Source: Fagopyrum homotropicum | Lineage: Eukaryota; Streptophyta; Magnoliopsida; Caryophyllales; Polygonaceae | Length of the DNA stretch: 64,000 nucleotides | Direction of reading: 5' to 3' | NCBI GenBank assembly: GCA_033239125.1 | Contig: BSWB01000008.1 | Coordinates: 16,770,001 to 16,834,000, forward strand | In this document: piece by piece, positions 33,917-43,831 of the stretch | How positions within the stretch are numbered: position 1 is the first letter of the stretch | Layout of the letters: each line of letters opens with the position of its first letter | The notes under the pieces: generated by a model | What the model was told of the DNA's origin: nothing | The model's database searches: none | What the model saw: only the letters and a program-made list of their open reading frames with translations | Translations under genes and position numbers: made by a program

Positions 33917-35535
33917 GCTCATGATGGATTAATTCCGGGTTATGATTCAAGGATTAAATTACGGGATTTTAACGTTAACCTTGAAAACGAGTTTTACCTT
34001 GGGTTTATGAAGTTATACAATTTGCCCGGAATATATATTTACGGTTTTAACTTGGATTTTAGAAGTGGGGTTTTCCTTAGATTATATATGTTCTTTATTC
34101 CGTTCAAATTTAGCTTATAAGCTAAATTTGTTTAGTTTGGTGCTAGGTTCGGAAGCGCCCCGATAAAGGCCTAACGAGTCCAAGTCGACATCCGTTGAAC
34201 GACTTCCGTCTTTTGACGTCATGTGAGTATTCTTTCCCCTCGATTTAGTTATGTTAGTATTAGTATCATGCTAGGTTAGATCTAGCATAACTTAGAGTTA
34301 ATGCCAAGTAGTGGATTTGGACCTTAGGTGAGTTTTGAGAATTTATGATCGTTACAAGGTTTGAGGTGTTGATGTTATCTTGTGAGGATTGTATGGCGTT
34401 GAGTGTTTGGGTTGATCTTGCGAGCTTATGAGGATTGAGAGTATGGTTGTATGATCTTGTTGAGATTATGGAGACTAGGACGAGAGTATCCTTGCATGTG
34501 TTGTGATGGTTATAACCTTGTGAGATCGTGAGGATTAGGAGTCGTTATCCTATCATGATTATGGTTTATGATCTTGCGAGATCATTGGGACTAGAAGTCT
34601 AAGGACTTCTAGCAGGTGAGAGAGATGTTGATTGTGTGCCTTGTTTTGACCAGGCGTTGAGTGCCTTCCTACGGGAAGTTGAGAGCGGTGGTTAGCGGGA
34701 TTATCTTTGGGACGAGGTAAGTCTTCGGACTTACTTAGCTCGTATTCTCTGTATTAGTTTCAATGCGTGTTTGGTGGTGTGTGTTTATTGTTTATATGTG
34801 AGTTTATTGCTTATGTTATAACATCTAAACCGGTAATAGGACCACCGACTTTATATGTTTATATTTGGCCCAAGTGTATGATAACGGGCGGTGACCGCTT
34901 GTCCAGTCCAAAATGGGGATGACTGGGAGGTGCCTTGCGACCAGCCCATCGGGTGATGCTGATCCGCATCAAGTACAAACCCGTATGGTGAAAGGGGACA
35001 AGGGCGAGATCTTTAAGATTCTCGTGTCACAAAAGAAGTGAATTAGAACGGGATATGACCTAATAATAAAAAGATAATAAACCGGATTGTGTGTTTTGGA
35101 ACATGTTGTGTGTTATGATGCCTTATGTGTGTGTGTGCCAATACCATGATTCTAATGCCTTGAATGCTAGCTAACGGTTTTATACCGATATTGTTGTAGT
35201 TGCCTTGCAGGTTAGGGACGTGGCCGAGAGATCCGGAAGAGTGGGCAGCCGGGGTCCGTACATTTTAGGATGGGTTTTGGGGGTTGTTTTTATGTATTGT
35301 TTAGGGTATTATGTATGTCGCGTGTATGGCGGTTGCCTTTAGGGTTGTATCTCGGCTGAAGTCTTTCGTTGTTTTCTTTTGGGGTTCATATCATTGCATT
35401 AAAATGAATTTCGGTTTTGCCTTTATTTGTGTCTTGTTGTAAGATCTAGTGAAATTGTTGTCAGGCTAAGGGTCGGGACCCATTGTGAGGTCCTAACCCG
35501 TAGCATCCCGAGTCCCGCGGATTCGGGGCGTTACA
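32457..35535 (+). repeat. B 5' LTR (3079 bp)
   Basis: Begins TATAATGCCTC where the 3' LTR has TGTAACGCCTC: two transitions, one at a CpG, have damaged the terminal TG. Ends GGGGCGTTACA. It includes a GC-rich, Pro/Ser-coding-looking stretch (32750-33560) and a TA microsatellite (33867-33912). U5 ends with AGTCCCGCGGATTCGGGG, matched in reverse by S. Confidence 0.92.
33867..33912. repeat. (TA)n microsatellite in the B 5' LTR
   Basis: About 23 TA units. The 3' LTR copy (about 52958-53007) is slightly longer, so the tract has changed length since insertion. Confidence 0.9.
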
Positions 35536-35539
35536 AAAG

Positions 35540-35552
35540 TGGTATCAGAGCC
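35540..35552 (+). promoter_or_regulatory. B primer binding site, initiator Met-tRNA type
   Basis: TGGTATCAGAGCC, four bases after the LTR end. It defines B as plus-oriented. Confidence 0.9.
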
Positions 35553-35722
35553 CTAGGTTGACAACAATGGCACTCGCAATCTTCTAAAGGCCGAATAAGG
35601 AATAAACAGAACCCCGCGGGTTCTGAGTTTTCGTTTTCAAATTCACATGCATGAGTCGGGGTAGAATGTACGGACCACCACTCCTTCCGTGGATCTCGGC
35701 AGCATAGTTTATTGGATTTTTA

Positions 35723-35773
<51 letters not shown>

Positions 35774-35782
35774 TATGTGTAG
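35553..35782 (+). other. B leader up to the A3 insertion, with (TA)n tract
   Basis: Non-coding start of the B interior. A pure TA tract (about 35723-35770) ends only about 12 bp before the A3 insertion point; the last five bases TGTAG are the A3 target duplication. Confidence 0.75.
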
Positions 35783-37539
35783 TGTTCGCTCCAAACGGTG
35801 TGTGCAAGCTTTAAATTTATAACCCTAGACTTAAGCTTAAAACAAGGATGCGAACCCGCAGTGTACGGGTCAATCGTAGTAAAAGCAAGAAAATTCCAGG
35901 GGTCGATCACAGGGACTCGGTGAAACAAAGTCAATACGGTGTGCTATATCAATTCTAACCACAAGAGCAATTAACACAATCAAAGATGAATAAGAAGTCA
36001 ATAAAGCAAACATGCAATTCTAGGGATTAAAGCATCTAGTTGTGGTTCCAACTCAAGATCTATAGATAAGCGGACAAAGCTGAGATTTTTGCGTGGGGAA
36101 GGTGTTACTAAAGTGGAGTAGATCACCGGGTAAGTCTCACTACACACTAATCCTAAACCGTAACTCCTATTACCGGGTAAGTCTCAAGGAATCAAGATAA
36201 AGAACTATAACCTCAAACTAACACACCATCTAAGGGAATAGAATCAACCTTTACCGGGTAAGTCTCAGGCTAACTCACAAAGATGGGATGGAAGCACATT
36301 CAAACCCCAATAGAGGATAAACCTTTATTACCTACACTTATGATCGTCAATACACAAACTAAGGAATTACCGGGTAAGTCTCATCCTAAGCTTGCATTGA
36401 ACCAGGAAGGTGTAATAAGAATAGGATTTAGCAAACTCTAACACTTAACTCTCAGTTTTGGATCAGATAAGTCACCTCGGTCAGAAGAATTCCACCCCGG
36501 CCGAGATGTTCATCAACCGAACGAGATGCTTAGGGTTAAGGTTAAAGACTCGAACTTTCAGGATCCTACTGGAATCTAAGATTATTCTATCATTGTTTTT
36601 CCCACAACCTTCAGCTAATCACCCTAGAATCGCACAAGGAAATTAGCCACTCATCATCATTATGAAAGTATTAAATATAAGGAAAGAAGGTGAATATTTG
36701 AACAAAGAAGAATTTAATGAAAAGACTTCAATAACTGAATCAAATATCACAACAAAGCGTTCCTTGGATAGCAATCCAAAAAAAAAACAAGACAACAATT
36801 GAGGGAATTGAAGACAATCTTACAAAACCCTTCAATAAAGCTATAAAAGCTATGAACTTCAATCTTCCTTCAACCTTCAAAAAGGTTCTTCAACTCTCCC
36901 AACTTGGAGTATGCTGCTGCTGCGTAAACGATTCTCTTGCGCTGATAGCGGATGTATGCGGGATCTAAGCACGATCGGATTTGTGGAAAATCCAACCCTT
37001 TTTATAGGAAAATAACCCTCCAAAGATAATAAATCTTAGAAAGATATTCTCCCATAAATATAGGTAAAATATATGATTCTGCATATCTCCTTCCTTCCAA
37101 GAGCCCAGCCCAAAAATATAAGATTACTTTCCAAGTTTAAAAGATCTCCTTCAAGAATAAAATATTCTCGCCGCGTCCTAGGTGTTCGCCTCGGTCGAGT
37201 CGGCGTCTCTGGATCACCTCGGTCGAGGTGAATCTGTGGTTAACCGAGGTGACTCACAACTGAATGTAAAATCTCTCAAAACTGGTCCAAAGTAAATCTT
37301 TAATCCATGGCTATGCTCCCTGGATGTAGCTCCAAATGACTAATGACTCCTTTTGCTCCTTTTTGATGCAAAACGTACCATATTACCTGCAATTACAACG
37401 AAACTAGGTGTAGACCTCGATTCTCGCAAAGGTAGATGAAATGGTAATAGAATCACATATTATACATACAAACATGCAGATTTTTGAAGATAAAACGTCC
37501 AAACAAACCCCAAAATATAGACTATAATTCATGCTATCA
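35783..37539 (-). repeat. A3 3' LTR (1757 bp)
   Basis: TG...CA ends, four ACCGGGTAAGTCTCA copies (36125-36385), and the motif hairpin near 37215-37250. Its partner is 45847-47602. A run of ORFs is shared with the other A LTRs but none looks coding. Confidence 0.92.
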
Positions 37540-38716
37540 AAATACCCCATACTTAGCCCTTGCTTGTCCCCAAGCAAGTTCCGCATATAGAAGACAAGAT
37601 AGAATGGATTATAAGTTAATAAAATCAATGAAAAAGTCTTTCAAAAACATTTTATGGTGTGCAACTATCATAGATCACTCTAAGAGAGTACTTCCTGGAA
37701 ATTAAAAACTCAATATGCTCAAAACATTTTATAAATATAGAAAAGTTGTTCATCTTTGCATAAAATCATAGAATGCATAATAATTCATAATTATCAAAAT
37801 TAATCATGTATAATCCAGTTTAAATCACTAAGTCAATCAACAAGCTCAAGGTCTCAAGGGCTTCCCAAAAGAAAAGGTCAAGAAACGAGTAGGGTAGGGA
37901 TGTATGTAAGGTAATGTGGTGCTAGAATCCGGGAAAAGGATGAACTTCACTTTCACTTTGACTTGCAACATCTTCCACCAATAAGCTTTGCTTATCTCAC
38001 ACTTTTTCTTTTTACTTTACTTTTTGGGATGCATGGACAGAGGTGCACAATAACCGAAGCCTAGGAAATCTGCAATCATCAATTTCTCGAGATGCATCAA
38101 ACCCTTGATGCACATACCATGACCCGTTAGGAATATCGCTCAATCCGACTTTGGCAAGACACAAACACCCGGCTATGTGAATGGTGCCGAGTTACTCATC
38201 TTCATGATTGACTTCCCCAAACCTATTATTACTTTCTAGCACTTTCACTTCCAGCCAACTTCTCAACTTTAACTTCACTTGCTTTCACCACTTCGTTTGC
38301 TTCCAAATTCCCGGATAGGTAAAGGGAGGCAAATTGTATATGAGGGGCTAAGCATGATCAAGAAGAAGAAGAGAGAAGAATGAATTGCCTTGGTCTTTCC
38401 AGGAAGAAAGTGAGAGAACTTATCTTGTGGTGTCAACCTTCAAATTCAACATAATTTGGATAAAAACAAAGTATTAAACATGCCAATAATTTCAAACAAA
38501 GCATTTAGCAACTTAAACATATTATAAAACCTTTCAAACACATAAAGAATTTAAAACCAGTCAGTAAACAAGATCTTCACTGAGGTCATATCCAGATAAG
38601 TAACAAAAATTCGTTTTCGAAAACTCTCAGTTAACACACCTCGGTCGAGGTGTTCTTGGTTCAACCGAGGTGAAACGCCTCGTTTAGCCAATACTGACTC
38701 GGTCGAGGTCGAAAAT

Positions 38717-38747
<31 letters not shown>

Positions 38748-39119
38748 CCATTGTTTTTTTCTTTTCGGTTTCGACGTTTTTCTCAATCAAATAACCTGTA
38801 GGTATGCATGTAATATCAGATAATCATATAAAGGCAATGAAGCATAAATACGAAAATATCCGATAAATAAAATACATCAAAGGTGTCAAATACATCACGT
38901 AGTCACGTAGTCAAATAACAAACACCCCATACTTGAGACACACTGTCCCAGTGGGTATAATAAAAGTCTAAACAAGAGAGAACTCACCGGATAAAAGCCG
39001 AACTGCATAAAAATATAATAATAAAATCCTGCAGCTCCTCAGTAGTCTCGATCCGGTGGTGGTGGTGGTATGTAGGGATACTGAGTAGGATCGTAAGGAT
39101 GGCCCATGATGCGCTCGAA
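37540..39119 (-). other. A3 3' untranslated region and polypurine tract
   Basis: PPT block (ATACCCCATACTT on plus) at 37542-37554, repeated as ACACCCCATACTT at 38932-38944. Motif hairpin CACCTCGGTCGAGGTG ... CAACCGAGGTG at 38636-38672, next to a poly-T/poly-A tract (about 38717-38747). Otherwise non-coding. Confidence 0.75.
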
Positions 39120-40448
39120 CTACAGCTGAGCCATGATGTGCTGATGATGCTGCCGCTCCTGCATCTCGCGGATATCCAGCGAAAGTGCAGCATATGTGTC
39201 GATAACCTGATCCGTCAGGTCATCAATCCGTCGGTGAGCAGCTCTATCCCTCACTCCATGCCTCCTGCGTCTAGCAGGTCTGACTGGAGAAGTCTCAGCT
39301 GGCGCCGGCTCAGTGTCCTCCTCGTCGTCCAGATCTATAATAGGTGGCACGCTCGTCCCAGCTGTATCTGTCCCTGTGTCCATCGGGACGCCACCTCCTC
39401 TCTCATCTACTGTGTCCTCATCGTCGTCCTCATCCTCAGCCTCCTCCTCCTCCTCGGCTACAGCAGGGGTAGCTGCTCCCTCTCTGTAATCCTCCATAAG
39501 TGGACCCCAAGCGGTCTGCCAAAAATGTGGATCAAAGACAGAGAACTGTGCAGACCATCTGATGCCCTGAGGTGCAGTCAGCTCCCATGGCATAGCGACG
39601 TAAGGTGTAGTCAAACCACGGGGAACTAGAATCATCCGTGTGATCATCTCCTGAAGTCCGAGCGGCTTGGCAGCCGCCACCATAGTACACCTACTCAGAT
39701 CCATATCCTGATAAGTAGCGATATGGGTCACTATCCCTCCACAGCATATATCTCCCTTCCCTTTGGCCTTGATCCTGTGCAGATCCTCTGCCAGCATCAA
39801 TCCAAAGTCAGGGTATCCACCTGTGACCATGCAGTACAAAGCAAAGAGCTCCCCCTGTCGGACTTTCTGGGGCGTCTCAGTACGCGCCAGAAGCGTCTCG
39901 CTGAAGATCCTGTGAGCTAAACGAAAAGCAAGATGGAAGATAAGCTTCTCCCTGGAATCACCAGGGCGCCACCTATCTGCATGCTCTGTAATATGGGCGA
40001 TCTGACCCCAGAACTCTCTAGCTATAGCTCGGGTCGGGAAGTCTACGGCAGTGGGGGCAGGGAAGCCAAAGATGTCTCTCCAATGGTCTAGAGGTACTAG
40101 GTAGTTCCGGTTCATCAACCGGTACTTCACAGCCCTCTCTGTGGGGAGGTAAGTGAAGGAGCTGACAAACTCGAGGGTCGGCTCTAAGTAAGCTGGGGCT
40201 CGGATCTCAGTAAACTGATCCAGCCCGACGGTGGTGATCATCCTCCTAAGATCTCCATCAACGTGGAGACAGTCAAAGGCAGAAATGTCCAGGAATCTAG
40301 GTGCGATCACTGGACGGCTAGCAATGCGCTCGTAATCTACTAGGTGTCTCTCGTGGATCACCGGTATAGAAGGTCGGGATGAGGAAGAAGAAGGGGAAGG
40401 AGAGGATCTATCTCTAAGGGCTAACAATCTGTCAGAACTCATCTTCAA
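39120..40448 (-). CDS. A3 third ORF, ATHILA ORF-1-like protein (442 aa)
   Basis: The better preserved copy of the third ORF. The likely start is the second Met (MSSDRLLALRDRSSPSPSSS), two codons after the first. Conserved stretches: PRFLDISAFDCLHVDGDLRR, EPTLEFVSSFTYLPTERAVK, YRLMNRNYLVPLDHWRDIFG, CCGGIVTHIATYQDMDLS and KPLGLQEMITRMILVPRGLT. An acidic tract (about residues 330-360) is followed by a basic patch (PVRPARRRRHG) and a helical tail (RIDDLTDQVIDTYAALSLDI). The family sits in the env-like slot of Athila elements, but I see no signal peptide, cleavage site or membrane anchor, so envelope function is not supported by this sequence. It stays open over its full length while gag and pol of the same element are damaged. 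Confidence 0.8.
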   Translation of the reverse strand: MKMSSDRLLALRDRSSPSPSSSSSRPSIPVIHERHLVDYERIASRPVIAPRFLDISAFDCLHVDGDLRRMITTVGLDQFTEIRAPAYLEPTLEFVSSFTYLPTERAVKYRLMNRNYLVPLDHWRDIFGFPAPTAVDFPTRAIAREFWGQIAHITEHADRWRPGDSREKLIFHLAFRLAHRIFSETLLARTETPQKVRQGELFALYCMVTGGYPDFGLMLAEDLHRIKAKGKGDICCGGIVTHIATYQDMDLSRCTMVAAAKPLGLQEMITRMILVPRGLTTPYVAMPWELTAPQGIRWSAQFSVFDPHFWQTAWGPLMEDYREGAATPAVAEEEEEAEDEDDDEDTVDERGGGVPMDTGTDTAGTSVPPIIDLDDEEDTEPAPAETSPVRPARRRRHGVRDRAAHRRIDDLTDQVIDTYAALSLDIREMQERQHHQHIMAQL

Positions 40449-41222
40449 TCAATACTGTCAGACTACCTCGGTCGACTGACAAACTCCAAGAATCACCTCG
40501 ACCGAGGTGCAGGTCGACTGGACCGAGGCGAAGACAGTCGCGATTCCACTCTCAGAAATTCAGTTCTTTTCCCCCTAAAATCACTACAGATGCTTCCTAA
40601 GGGGTACTTAAGCTTTTCCTCAACAGATTCAAGGGCAACCAAAGCCCAAATTGCAGTAAACGAGCGAGTTAGGGTTTCGGTCCTTTTTACCTCGTTCCGG
40701 CCAATGCACTCGATTTTCTTGCAGATTCGTTGTTGCAATCGACTCCTCTACCCTTCAATCTCGATTTGGAAGCAAAAAATGTCGAAAACAAGCAAGATCT
40801 GAGATGAGCGAGGTGCGTCTGTTCGCCGCGGTCGAGGAGGATAAAAAGGTGAAAAGTAAATTTTTTTCCTTTTTATACTGTTACTGGATCTGTTGTCACC
40901 TCGGTCGAGATGGTCTCGACTGGACCGAGGCGGTTCTGCAGAAACCCTAGTCGCTTCGGTTACTCAAGAATCAACTCGGTCGAGGTGCTCTGACAGTAAC
41001 CGAGGTGTTTCTGTCTTCTCAGAATCTCGAACTTCTGTCCTTCCAGTTGTGCTCCTCCTTAGATATTCCCTGTTGTCTGTCCAGAACGCCAAAAACAAAG
41101 CAAAGCAAAGCAAAAACAAGAACTATCTAATCTAGGCTAGAAAACGGGAAAAGAAAGCAATACCTTGGGTTGCCTCCCAAGAAGCGCTTGATTTAAGGTC
41201 GCTAGCTGGACCATGATGCGTC
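40449..41222 (-). other. A3 spacer between pol and third ORF
   Basis: Non-coding. The hairpin CTTGGG-TTGCCT-CCCAAG is at 41164-41181. Family motifs are at 40465-40530 and 40893-41010. Colinear with the A1 spacer 13314-14226. All integrase coding sequence, expected between this spacer and RNase H, is missing. Confidence 0.7.
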
Positions 41223-43784
41223 TCAAACGAGGTAGGAGGTTCCCTCACCCCATACTTCACCTCCATCGTGGGGTGAAGTAAGTAGGTCCATCAAATGCTC
41301 CAAGACGTGTAAGTGCTCATCGGGGAATGAATCGTCTATGGGTGGGTTATCCGCCTCGCGGGAGGATTCCGGTAGCCGGCTGAGGTGATCCGCAACTGAA
41401 TTCTCGGATCCCTTCTTATCGCGGATCTCTAGGTCAAACTCTTGAAGTAAGAGAATCCATCGAATAAGGCGCGGCTTTGCATCTTTCTTAGCCAACAAGT
41501 AACGAATGGCTGCATGGTCGGTGTAGACAATGACTTTCGCCCCTACTAGATAGGAACGAAACTTCTCGAAAGCATATACAACCGCCAATAACTCTTTCTC
41601 GGTGGTAGCGTAGTTGCGTTGTGCTTCATCTAGCGTCTTGCTAGCATAATAAATGGCGGTGGTCCGTCCATCTTTCTTCTGTCCAAGCACCGCTCCTACG
41701 GCTACATCACTAGCGTCACACATGACCTCAAAAGGCAAGGTCCAATCAGGAGGCTGGATAATGGGAGCGGAGATCAACGCTTCCTTAATCCTGTAAAAAG
41801 CATCAAGACACTCCTGCAAAAACTCAAAAACAACATCTTTATTCAAGAGGTTAGTTAGAGGTTTAGAAATTTTAGAGAAGTCCTTTATGAATCTCCTGTA
41901 GAAACCTGCATGCCCGAGAAAACTCCTCACACCTTTAACAGAACAAAGAGGAGGGAGTTTCTCAATAGTCTCGATCTTAGCTCGATCAACCTCAATACCT
42001 CGATTAGAAACGAGGTGTCCTAGCACAATGCCTTCATTAACCATAAAATGACACTTCTCCCAATTCAAAACAAGGTTAGTGTCTTCACATCTTTTAAGTA
42101 CTAGAGAAAGGTTAGATAGGCAATCATCAAAAGAGGAACCATATACAGAAAAATCATCCATAAATACCTCCATGATCTCCTCTATGTACTCAGAAAAGAT
42201 AGCCATCATGCATCGCTGGAAGGTAGCGGGTGCATTGCACAATCCGAATGACATCCTCCGATAGGCAAACGTCCCCCAAGGACAAGTGAAAGTGGTCTTC
42301 TCCTGATCATCCGGATGGATAGGAATCTGGAAGAACCCACTATAGCCGTCCAAGTAACAGAAGTGTGAATGCTGGGCCAACCGTTCGAGCATTTGATCAA
42401 TGAAAGGAAGCGGAAAATGATCCTTCCGAGTTGCCGTGTTCAGCTTCCTATAATCGATGCAAACTCTCCAACCCGTAACGGTCCTTGTTGGGATCAACTC
42501 GTTGTTCTTATTCGTCACAACTGTCATCCCTCCTTTCTTCGGAACGACATGCACCGGGCTAACCCACTTGCTGTCCGAGATAGGATAAATAATACCTGCA
42601 TCCAACAACTTAAGAACTTCCTTCTTCACAACCTCTTTCATGATCGGATTTAACCGTCTTTGAGGTTCCCGTGAAGTCTTATGATTATCTTCCATTAGAA
42701 TTCTATGCATGCAGAAAGAAGGTTTAATGCCAATAAGATCATCCGTGGTGTAACCTATGGCTTTTCGATGCTTTCTCAGGACATGCATTAACTTAGATAA
42801 TTCAGAATCGGAGAGGGAAGCACTAGCAATAACGGGATAAGTAGAATCCGGTCCAAGAAAGATATACCTCAAGTGACTAGGGAGTTGTTTAAGCTCCACT
42901 ACTGGGGGTGCTTTCTGGGGGGGATCTTTGCTTCCTCTTTCCAGTGGAGTGGTGCCAGAAACTGGACTCGATGCAGTCTCAGTTAGAGTCGTCTCACTGT
43001 CGACCTCGGTCGAGGCGCATAGGCGTTGACCGATGTGTTCTTCAGTCGCCTCGCTCTGTCCAGAAAGTGCCTCGGTCGAGGTACTGCTACTGGGTCCGAG
43101 GCTGGAGATCTTCGCCTCCTGGATCAGCTTCTCAGTTTTAGCTCCTGGATCTTCTTCCAGTGCTTTTAAGCTCCGTATATCTGCATCACAAGAAGCATCT
43201 ATACCTTCCTCCATTAAACTAAAACTTATAACTCTTTCGAGTGGATCGTTAATAAGGATAGAGCTCACCAATTCTCTTGATTCTTCTTCATCGTAGATGT
43301 TGAAGATATCATCAGTTAGTTGCTCCCCCTTCATGGCTGCAAGTAGTGCAAACTCCACCTCATCGCCACCAACGTTGAATTTCAACTTGGCGTTCTTGCA
43401 ATCCACGTTGCAACCCGAAGTTGCTAGAAACGGTCTCCCGAGAATAATAGGTACTGGATAATCTGTGGGAATGTCAAGTACAACAAAATCTATAGGTAGA
43501 TAGAAGTTACCTAACTTGACCGGAACGTCTTCCAAGATGCCCACGGGATGGGTAATGGAGCGATCCGCCATGTAAAGTCGAATCTTGACCGGTTTGGGCT
43601 CTCCAAGACCGATCTTAGTGCACAACTCCAGCGGGATGATGCTCACGCTGGCTCCTAGATCACAAAGGGCTTCACAAGTGACATCTCCAACTTGAATGGG
43701 AATGCAAAATGAGCCGGGATCTTTCAACTTAGGCGGCATCTTTTCCTTCATGATCTTGATAAGCTCCGAAGATTTAGATGTCAT
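41223..43784 (-). CDS. pol: A3 pol: protease, reverse transcriptase and RNase H (853 aa), no integrase
   Basis: Replicates the element RNA into DNA inside the particle. Protease: active site CDLGASVS at residues 41-48, flap-side segment ILGRPFLATSGCN near 115-125. A linker (about 150-300) carries family-motif repeats (SSSTSTEALS, CASTEVDSE). Reverse transcriptase, about 380-610: WRVCIDYRKLN (439-449), the catalytic box FMDDFSVYG (541-549, Asp543-Asp544), NWEKCHFMV, GHLVSNRGIEVD. RNase H, about 680-805: CDASD (Asp690), TTEKELLAV (Glu about 729-731), TDHAA (Asp756), VADHLSR (Asp799). All usual catalytic residues are present. It ends LLTSPHDGGEVWGEGTSYLV where Athila pol normally continues into integrase. 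Upstream, a frameshift at about 43835-43800 disconnects it from gag, so the start at 43784 is only the first Met in frame. Confidence 0.92.
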   Translation of the reverse strand: MTSKSSELIKIMKEKMPPKLKDPGSFCIPIQVGDVTCEALCDLGASVSIIPLELCTKIGLGEPKPVKIRLYMADRSITHPVGILEDVPVKLGNFYLPIDFVVLDIPTDYPVPIILGRPFLATSGCNVDCKNAKLKFNVGGDEVEFALLAAMKGEQLTDDIFNIYDEEESRELVSSILINDPLERVISFSLMEEGIDASCDADIRSLKALEEDPGAKTEKLIQEAKISSLGPSSSTSTEALSGQSEATEEHIGQRLCASTEVDSETTLTETASSPVSGTTPLERGSKDPPQKAPPVVELKQLPSHLRYIFLGPDSTYPVIASASLSDSELSKLMHVLRKHRKAIGYTTDDLIGIKPSFCMHRILMEDNHKTSREPQRRLNPIMKEVVKKEVLKLLDAGIIYPISDSKWVSPVHVVPKKGGMTVVTNKNNELIPTRTVTGWRVCIDYRKLNTATRKDHFPLPFIDQMLERLAQHSHFCYLDGYSGFFQIPIHPDDQEKTTFTCPWGTFAYRRMSFGLCNAPATFQRCMMAIFSEYIEEIMEVFMDDFSVYGSSFDDCLSNLSLVLKRCEDTNLVLNWEKCHFMVNEGIVLGHLVSNRGIEVDRAKIETIEKLPPLCSVKGVRSFLGHAGFYRRFIKDFSKISKPLTNLLNKDVVFEFLQECLDAFYRIKEALISAPIIQPPDWTLPFEVMCDASDVAVGAVLGQKKDGRTTAIYYASKTLDEAQRNYATTEKELLAVVYAFEKFRSYLVGAKVIVYTDHAAIRYLLAKKDAKPRLIRWILLLQEFDLEIRDKKGSENSVADHLSRLPESSREADNPPIDDSFPDEHLHVLEHLMDLLTSPHDGGEVWGEGTSYLV

Positions 43785-43831
43785 CCTAACTTCACCAACA
43801 TCCTCCAGCTTCCTCTTCCTTGATAAGATAA

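Noticed and set aside
39120..40448. Calling the third ORF a retroviral-type envelope gene
   Set aside because: Only its position is env-like; no signal peptide, cleavage site or membrane anchor is visible in either copy.
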